This document shows, piece by piece, positions 5,889-9,812 of a DNA stretch of 9,812 nt (position 1 is its first letter; the number at the start of each line of letters is the position of its first letter). This stretch comes from Gemmatimonadota bacterium (GTDB taxonomy: Bacteria; Gemmatimonadota; Gemmatimonadetes; Gemmatimonadales; GWC2-71-9). Below the pieces are notes generated by a model. The model had not been told where the DNA came from, searched no databases, and worked only from the letters and a program-made list of their open reading frames with translations. The stretch is taken from the NCBI GenBank assembly GCA_003220855.1, contig QHTP01000187.1:1-9812 (forward strand), read 5' to 3'. A program made the translations under genes and the position numbers.

Positions 5889-6434
5889 ATGGCAGTACGC
5901 CGCATTCGCCTGTTGGGCGATCCGATCCTGCGAGTCCGCTGCGAGCGGGTCCAGAACGCCAAGTCCGCCGCGACCCGGTTGGTCGCGGATGACCTGCGCG
6001 ACACGCTGCGCGTGGCCAAGGAGAAGCACAAAATGGGCCGGGCCCTGGCCGCGCCCCAGATCGGCGCACCCGTGCGCATCGTGTTCGTGGCCGTCGACAA
6101 GCAGCGCTGGACGATGATCAACCCGGAGATCACGGACGTCGGGCCGGACGACTTCCTGGTGTGGGACGACTGTTTCTCGTTCCCCAATCTCTACGTGCGG
6201 GTCAGCCGCGCCTACCAGATCACCGTGAGCTACACCGACTTGAAGGGCAAGCAGCACACGCTTCCGGTGGAAGGTCCGATGGCGGAGTTGCTGCAGCACG
6301 AGATCGACCACTTGGACGGTATTCTCACGCTCGATCGCCCCAGCGGAGTGGACCCGTTTGCCCTGCGCTCGGAGTGGGAGAAGCTGCACGAGCCGGGCGA
6401 GCGCTACGGCCCGCCCACGCCGCGGGAGGCGTAA
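5889..6434 (+). CDS. def: Peptide deformylase, divergent motifs
   Basis: Peptide deformylase removes the formyl group from the N-terminal methionine of new proteins, using a bound metal (Fe2+ in most bacteria). The 181-aa protein has the family architecture with the three metal ligands present: Cys95 in VWDDCFSFPN, His137 and His141 in QHEIDHLDG, with catalytic Glu138. Motif 1 reads GRALAAPQIG (50-59) where GxGxAAPQ is usual, so the second Gly is Ala52. Motif 2 is DDCFS in place of EGCLS. This marks a diverged subfamily, active or with altered specificity. The ATG at 5889 starts directly at MAVRRIRLLGDPILR, a normal PDF opening; the frame is open back to 5796 but the extra residues are not PDF-like. 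No strong ribosome binding site is seen. No fmt gene follows. It is divergent from the SUF operon and may be an extra rather than the housekeeping copy. Confidence 0.88.
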   Translation: MAVRRIRLLGDPILRVRCERVQNAKSAATRLVADDLRDTLRVAKEKHKMGRALAAPQIGAPVRIVFVAVDKQRWTMINPEITDVGPDDFLVWDDCFSFPNLYVRVSRAYQITVSYTDLKGKQHTLPVEGPMAELLQHEIDHLDGILTLDRPSGVDPFALRSEWEKLHEPGERYGPPTPREA

Positions 6435-6460
6435 GCGCGCCGGCCGATTGGTTAGATTGT

Positions 6461-6548
6461 CGGACGACAGGGGTGCCCGCGGACGTGCCGTGGGCTGAGA
6501 TCACACCCTTTGAACCTGATCCGGTTCGCACCGGCGAAGGGAGCTCCG
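6461..6548 (+). promoter_or_regulatory. TPP riboswitch (thi box) controlling thiC
   Basis: The thiamine pyrophosphate aptamer core is unmistakable: GGGGTGCCC at 6470-6478, GGGCTGAGA at 6492-6500, ACCCTTTGAACCTGATCCGG at 6505-6524 and CACCGGCGAAGGGA at 6529-6542. Helix P3 pairs 6475-6482 with 6488-6495 (eight pairs, one G-U) around a 5-nt loop. P5 pairs CCGG 6521-6524 with CCGG 6531-6534 around TTCGCA. A short P1 can form between CGGA 6461-6464 and TCCG 6545-6548. The last conserved bases GAAGGGAG include the thiC ribosome binding site, so ligand binding should hide it directly; no intrinsic terminator is visible between aptamer and gene. An A/T-richer stretch with TAGATT (6453-6458) just before the aptamer may be the -10 of its promoter, but no good -35 is seen. 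Confidence 0.95.
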
Positions 6549-6549
6549 C

Positions 6550-7875
6550 ATGACCTGCTGCACTCAGATGCACCTCGCCCGCCAAGGCACGCTCACTCCC
6601 GAGATGGAACGCGTCGCCCAGCGCGAACACCTTCCCGCCGACGTTGTGCGCGACGAGGTAGCCCGTGGACGACTGATCATTCCCGCTAACGGGAACCACC
6701 TCGCCAAACGGCTCGATCCGATGGCGATCGGAAAGGTGGCGCGCGTGAAGATCAACGCGAACATCGGGAACTCGGCGGTCGAGTCGAACATCGAGCAGGA
6801 GCTCGAGAAGCTGCACCACGCCGTGCACTACGGGGCCGACACGGTCATGGACCTCTCGACCGGGGGCGACATCGACGCCATCCGGCGGGCGATCCTCGAC
6901 GCCTCGCCGGTCCCGATCGGGACCGTGCCGATCTACCAGGCGGTCACCGAGGTGAAGCAGGTCGAGGACCTCACGGCCGACGACCTGCTCGACATGGTGG
7001 AGCACCAGGCGCAACAGGGAGTGGACTACGTCACGGTGCACTGCGGCATCCTGCGGGAATACGTCGGGCTCGCGCTCGGGCGGGTGACGGGGATCGTGTC
7101 GCGCGGCGGCTCGCTGCACGCCTACTGGATGATGCACCACAACCGGCAGAACCCGTTCTACACGCACTTCGACCGCATTCTCGAGATCGCCCGCAAGTAC
7201 GACGTGACGCTGTCTTTAGGTGACGCGCTGCGACCGGGCTCCGTGGCCGACGCGAACGATCGGGCGCAGTTCGCGGAGCTCGAGACGCTGGGAGAGCTCA
7301 CGACGCGCGCGTGGGCACAGGACGTCCAGGTGATGATCGAGGGCCCGGGTCATATCCCGATGCACCTGATCGAGGAGAACGTCCGGAAGGAGAAGGTCAT
7401 CTGCCACGAGGCGCCGTTCTACACCCTGGGACCGCTCGTGACCGACGTCGCGCCCGGCTACGATCACATCACGTCGGCGATCGGCGCGGCGATGATCGGG
7501 TGGTACGGGGCGGACATGCTGTGCTATGTGACACGCAAGGAGCACCTCGGCCTCCCCGATGCCGAGGAAGTGCGGGAGGGCGTGATCGCCTACAAGATCG
7601 CCGCGCACGCCGCCGACATCGCACGCGGCCGGCCGGGCGCCCGCGACCGCGACGACGCGCTCTCGCGCGCGCGGTACGCGTTCGACTGGAACGAGCAATT
7701 CCGGCTGTCGCTCGATCCCGAGCGGGCGCGCGCGCTGCACGACGAATCGCTGCCCGCCGAGTACTTCAAGAGCGCCGAGTTCTGCGCGATGTGTGGGCCG
7801 AAGTTCTGCTCGATGCACATCACGCGGGAGATCGAGCGGAAGCTCGGGACGAGGGACGCGGTGCCGGCGGACTAG
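6550..7875 (+). CDS. thiC: Phosphomethylpyrimidine synthase ThiC
   Basis: ThiC converts aminoimidazole ribotide to hydroxymethylpyrimidine phosphate, the pyrimidine half of thiamine. It is a non-canonical radical-SAM enzyme with a [4Fe-4S] cluster. The 441-aa protein is the short form without the extra N-terminal domain seen in E. coli ThiC. Motifs include VKINANIGNSAV (66-77), YGADTVMDLSTGGD (94-107), VTVHCGI (161-167), LSLGDALRPG (221-230), EGPGHIPMH (264-272) and the C-terminal cluster motif CAMCGPKFC with Cys412, Cys415 and Cys420. The ATG at 6550 lies 6 nt after GGGAG (6539-6543), which is within the TPP aptamer. The stop TAG shares its bases with the stop of the convergent cyclase gene. 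Regulation by TPP is the sequence-based expectation. Its Fe-S need links it functionally to the neighbouring SUF operon. Confidence 0.98.
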   Translation: MTCCTQMHLARQGTLTPEMERVAQREHLPADVVRDEVARGRLIIPANGNHLAKRLDPMAIGKVARVKINANIGNSAVESNIEQELEKLHHAVHYGADTVMDLSTGGDIDAIRRAILDASPVPIGTVPIYQAVTEVKQVEDLTADDLLDMVEHQAQQGVDYVTVHCGILREYVGLALGRVTGIVSRGGSLHAYWMMHHNRQNPFYTHFDRILEIARKYDVTLSLGDALRPGSVADANDRAQFAELETLGELTTRAWAQDVQVMIEGPGHIPMHLIEENVRKEKVICHEAPFYTLGPLVTDVAPGYDHITSAIGAAMIGWYGADMLCYVTRKEHLGLPDAEEVREGVIAYKIAAHAADIARGRPGARDRDDALSRARYAFDWNEQFRLSLDPERARALHDESLPAEYFKSAEFCAMCGPKFCSMHITREIERKLGTRDAVPAD

Positions 7876-8546
7876 GCGCCGACCAACGCAAACGCCCGGA
7901 CCGGAAAACTCCCCATCCCCCGCACTTTGACCGGGACGGCGAAGAAGCGGAAGCCGTCGTCGGGCAGCGCCCGCAAGCCGCACAGGTGCTCCACGATCGG
8001 GATGCCGGCGCCGAGCAGCAGGGTGTGAGCGGGCCGGGCGCCGTCGCTCGCGTCGTCGATGTTGAGCGAGTCGATTCCGACGAGCGCGGCGCCGGCGGCG
8101 ACGAGGTGCTCCGCCGCGGCGCGGGTCAGGAACGGATGGCCCGTGCCGTACCGCTCCGTGCGCCAGTGCACGTCCCAGCCCGTGTGCACGAGCACGGCCT
8201 TGCCTTTCACGTCCCGCCCCCGGAACACGCCCATATCGAGCGCGCGACTGTCGCGATCCGTGGCCCGGACAACGACCCCCTCCAGGTCGGCGACCGCGTC
8301 GAGCGGGAAATCCGCGACGTCCTTCCCATGCTCGTAGCGATGGAACGGCGCGTCGATGTAGGTGCCGGTGTTGGCGACGAGCTCGATCGTCCCGATCTGG
8401 AATGTCGTGCCGGGAGCATAGCGGGTCTGGGACGCGGCGCGCGACAGCCAGTCGCCGATCACGGGCGCCGGCAACCCTGGATAGGTGACCATGGCATGCA
8501 CGATCGTATGGCTCACGTCGATCAGGCGACCCGGCGAGCGTGTCAC
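7872..8546 (-). CDS. Cyclase / kynurenine-formamidase-family hydrolase
   Basis: The 224-aa protein belongs to the cyclase family (Pfam Cyclase; relatives are bacterial kynurenine formamidase KynB and isatin hydrolase), metal-dependent amide or lactone hydrolases. It opens with LIDVSHTIVHAMVTYPGLP as usual. The signature HxGTHxDxPxH appears as NTGTYIDAPFH (59-69), so two metal-binding His are Asn59 and Tyr63, while Asp65 and His69 remain. The C-terminal ligands HTLLLGAGIPIVEHL with His174 and Glu186 are present, as is VLVHTGWD (118-125). Such NTGTY variants make the substrate and even the metal site uncertain, so I do not call it kynB; no tryptophan-degradation genes are nearby. The GTG start at 8546 overlaps the upstream peptidase stop by 4 nt (GTGA), without a clear ribosome site, so it probably relies on translational coupling. 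Its stop overlaps that of thiC. Confidence 0.87.
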   Translation of the reverse strand: MTRSPGRLIDVSHTIVHAMVTYPGLPAPVIGDWLSRAASQTRYAPGTTFQIGTIELVANTGTYIDAPFHRYEHGKDVADFPLDAVADLEGVVVRATDRDSRALDMGVFRGRDVKGKAVLVHTGWDVHWRTERYGTGHPFLTRAAAEHLVAAGAALVGIDSLNIDDASDGARPAHTLLLGAGIPIVEHLCGLRALPDDGFRFFAVPVKVRGMGSFPVRAFALVGA

Positions 8547-9379
8547 GACGCGGGCGGCGGCGTCCGCCGCGCGGGGTCCTGCCCGTAGAACTGTTTGAGC
8601 TGTGCATACAGCGCGGGATGATCCCGCTCGAGCTGCACCGGCTTCTCGAAGAACGTCTCGGTCGCCACCGCGAAGAACTCCGCCTTGTTCTTCGCTCCAT
8701 AGGAGTCGAGCACGGACGCGCGGTCCGCCGCGGCGTCCTCCCGCAACCGCGCGTACTCGTCCGACAGCACGCGGCCCCAGGTACGGAGCGCCCCGCTCGA
8801 GATCAGCGGCGCGCCGTCGGCGCGGCCGTCCTCGTCATCGAGCTGGTGCGCGAACTCGTGCAACACGACGTTCACTCCATCTGCCGGATCGCGCGCGCCC
8901 TTGAGCGTGTCGTCCCACGAGATCACGACCACGCCATCGCCCCACGACTCGCCCAGGAGCGCAGCCGGAGGCTGCACGATGCCGCCCGCCGTGGGGGGGC
9001 GGGCGAACTTCGGCACGAAGGCGTGGGGGTACACGAGAACCGTTCGCAGCGTGGGATAGCAGGGACCCTCGAGATGGAGGAGCAAGAGGCACGCTCCCGC
9101 GGCGATCGTGACCTTCATCTCGTCGCTCACGGTGAGACCGCCGCAGCCTTCAAAGTGCTTCTCGGAGAGAAACAACTGCACCAGTCGCAGCAGCCGCTCC
9201 TGCTCTTCCAGGGTCAGCCCGCCGGCGAGCGGAACGTTGCGGTCGACGATGCCGCGCCACGTGTCGGGGATCGGCTCGCTCGGCAGCCGCAGCGGCGCCG
9301 CCCGGATGCGACGCAGCGCGGCGGACACCAGAACGTACCCGACCGCCAGGATGGCCGCCGCGGCCAGAATGACCGTCAT
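8543..9379 (-). CDS. MtfA/M90-like zinc peptidase with N-terminal membrane anchor
   Basis: The protein resembles MtfA, the E. coli zinc peptidase that binds the glucose repressor Mlc (MEROPS M90). At 278 aa it has a hydrophobic N-terminal helix (about residues 3-22) followed by basic RRIR, predicting a single membrane anchor with the body in the cytoplasm. Then come WRGIVDRNVPLAGGLT, a conserved opening, the HExxH zinc motif HEFAHQLDDEDG (174-185), the further Glu within AEFFAVATETFFE (233-245) that supplies the third ligand in the family, and SWDDTLKGARDP (154-165). All catalytic residues are present. The ATG at 9379 overlaps the TetR stop (ATGA), and it overlaps the cyclase gene by 4 nt, so the three form one unit. 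Its cellular target is unknown; control of Mlc should not be assumed. The C-terminus is a short Pro-rich tail. Confidence 0.9.
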   Translation of the reverse strand: MTVILAAAAILAVGYVLVSAALRRIRAAPLRLPSEPIPDTWRGIVDRNVPLAGGLTLEEQERLLRLVQLFLSEKHFEGCGGLTVSDEMKVTIAAGACLLLLHLEGPCYPTLRTVLVYPHAFVPKFARPPTAGGIVQPPAALLGESWGDGVVVISWDDTLKGARDPADGVNVVLHEFAHQLDDEDGRADGAPLISSGALRTWGRVLSDEYARLREDAAADRASVLDSYGAKNKAEFFAVATETFFEKPVQLERDHPALYAQLKQFYGQDPARRTPPPAS

Positions 9380-9786
9380 GGGACGGATGCGTGCGCCGCG
9401 GGCATGACACGGCCGAGCGCCTTGAGGAGCTGCCCGTCGGGCGAGCCGCCGTCAGGAGCCTCGGCCAACACTACCGCAAATCGCCGGCGCAGCAGTGGGT
9501 CCCGCATCGCCTGCGCCGCAAACTGGATGGTGAGGGGAATGAACCACGCCGCCCGACGCGCCCCAGTGCCGGCGCGCGCGACCGCGGCGTACTGCTCGAA
9601 CAAGGCGAGCAGAAACCCGCCTTTCGAGGGAAACTGGCGGTAGATGGCCCCTTTGGTGAAGCCCGCCGACTGGGCGACTTCGTCCAGCGTGGCCAGTTCG
9701 ATGCCCCGCTCGGCGAACACGCTGAGACCGGCCTGCAGCAGCAGGGCGCGTGTTTCCGCCTTGCGGCGCTGACGCACGATACCCAT
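9376..9786 (-). CDS. TetR-family regulator, short
   Basis: The N-terminal half is a typical TetR DNA-binding domain: RRKAETRALLLQAGLSVFAERG followed by the helix-turn-helix LATLDEVAQSAGFTKGAIYRQFPSKGGFL (about 31-59). The ligand-binding half is compressed: at 136 aa it is some 50 residues shorter than most family members, with IPLTIQFAAQAMRDPLLRRRF (83-103) recalling the middle helices and then an early end. The ligand pocket is probably small or incomplete. It is the first gene of a unit with the zinc peptidase (ATGA overlap) and the cyclase, and probably regulates them. I prefer the ATG at 9786; a TTG at 9795 is also in frame. Neither has a ribosome binding site. A -10-like TATCAT lies just upstream, suggesting a leaderless transcript. 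Confidence 0.85.
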   Translation of the reverse strand: MGIVRQRRKAETRALLLQAGLSVFAERGIELATLDEVAQSAGFTKGAIYRQFPSKGGFLLALFEQYAAVARAGTGARRAAWFIPLTIQFAAQAMRDPLLRRRFAVVLAEAPDGGSPDGQLLKALGRVMPAAHASVP

Positions 9787-9794
9787 GGGAATCA

Positions 9795-9800
9795 ATGATA
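9795..9800 (-). promoter_or_regulatory. Candidate -10 element for a leaderless tetR transcript
   Basis: On the minus strand TATCAT (9800-9795) matches TATAAT at five of six positions and ends 8 nt before the ATG at 9786, so transcription would start at or next to the start codon. The matching -35 would lie just outside the window and cannot be checked. Confidence 0.35.
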
Positions 9801-9812
9801 CCGACCAGAATC

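Noticed and set aside
7872..8546. Calling the cyclase kynB
   Set aside because: Two signature His are replaced and there are no kynurenine-pathway neighbours.
9376..9500. Frameshift explaining the short TetR
   Set aside because: No continuation of a TetR C-terminus is seen in other frames, and the stop forms a clean ATGA overlap with the next gene.
6325..9643. Long open frames opposite thiC, the cyclase and the peptidase (6325-7167 and 7216-8700 minus, 8540-9643 plus)
   Set aside because: They are shadows of recognisable genes and are made of low-complexity Arg-rich sequence.

Overview
This is a high-GC bacterial chromosome segment with nine coding loci packed almost end to end. The phylum cannot be fixed from the sequence. 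The high GC, the sufBCDSU gene order with SufU instead of SufE, and the frequent GTG/TTG starts fit a Gemmatimonadota-like soil or environmental bacterium, but that is an inference.

Layout. (1) 17-268, minus: a very small predicted lipoprotein with a strong ribosome binding site, then a gene-free stretch (269-641) with several short palindromes. (2) 642-5710, minus: the SUF iron-sulfur cluster assembly operon, transcribed sufB-sufC-sufD-sufS-sufU, every junction a stop/start overlap. A textbook sigma70-type promoter (TTGACA, 17-nt spacer, TAGGAT) precedes sufB. Its -10 hexamer sits inside one of two near-identical imperfect palindromes 44 bp apart, which look like operators. (3) 5889-6434, plus: a divergent peptide deformylase with altered motifs. 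(4) 6461-7875, plus: a TPP riboswitch and thiC. The aptamer's conserved 3' end also serves as the thiC ribosome binding site. (5) 7872-9786, minus: a three-gene set, a short TetR-type regulator, a membrane-anchored MtfA/M90-like zinc peptidase and a cyclase/kynurenine-formamidase-family protein, again joined by 4-nt overlaps. The cyclase gene and thiC meet tail to tail and share a CTAG.

Functional links. SUF builds Fe-S clusters, and ThiC is a radical-SAM enzyme needing a [4Fe-4S] cluster. Peptide deformylase is classically an Fe(II) enzyme. The middle of the window therefore has an iron/Fe-S flavour, although only the SUF genes are a proven unit.

The most striking anomaly is sufB. Both ends read as normal SufB, but about 43 highly conserved residues are missing in the middle and the two halves lie in different frames, consistent with a deletion of about 128 nt. 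Either the only SUF scaffold gene here is broken, or the assembly is wrong at this spot. Other points of interest are heptanucleotide (7-bp period) G-rich tracts inside sufC and sufD, and a cyclase whose usual metal-binding HxGTH reads NTGTY. I found no mobile element, CRISPR array, tRNA or rRNA, and nothing that clearly amounts to a new defence or biosynthetic system.
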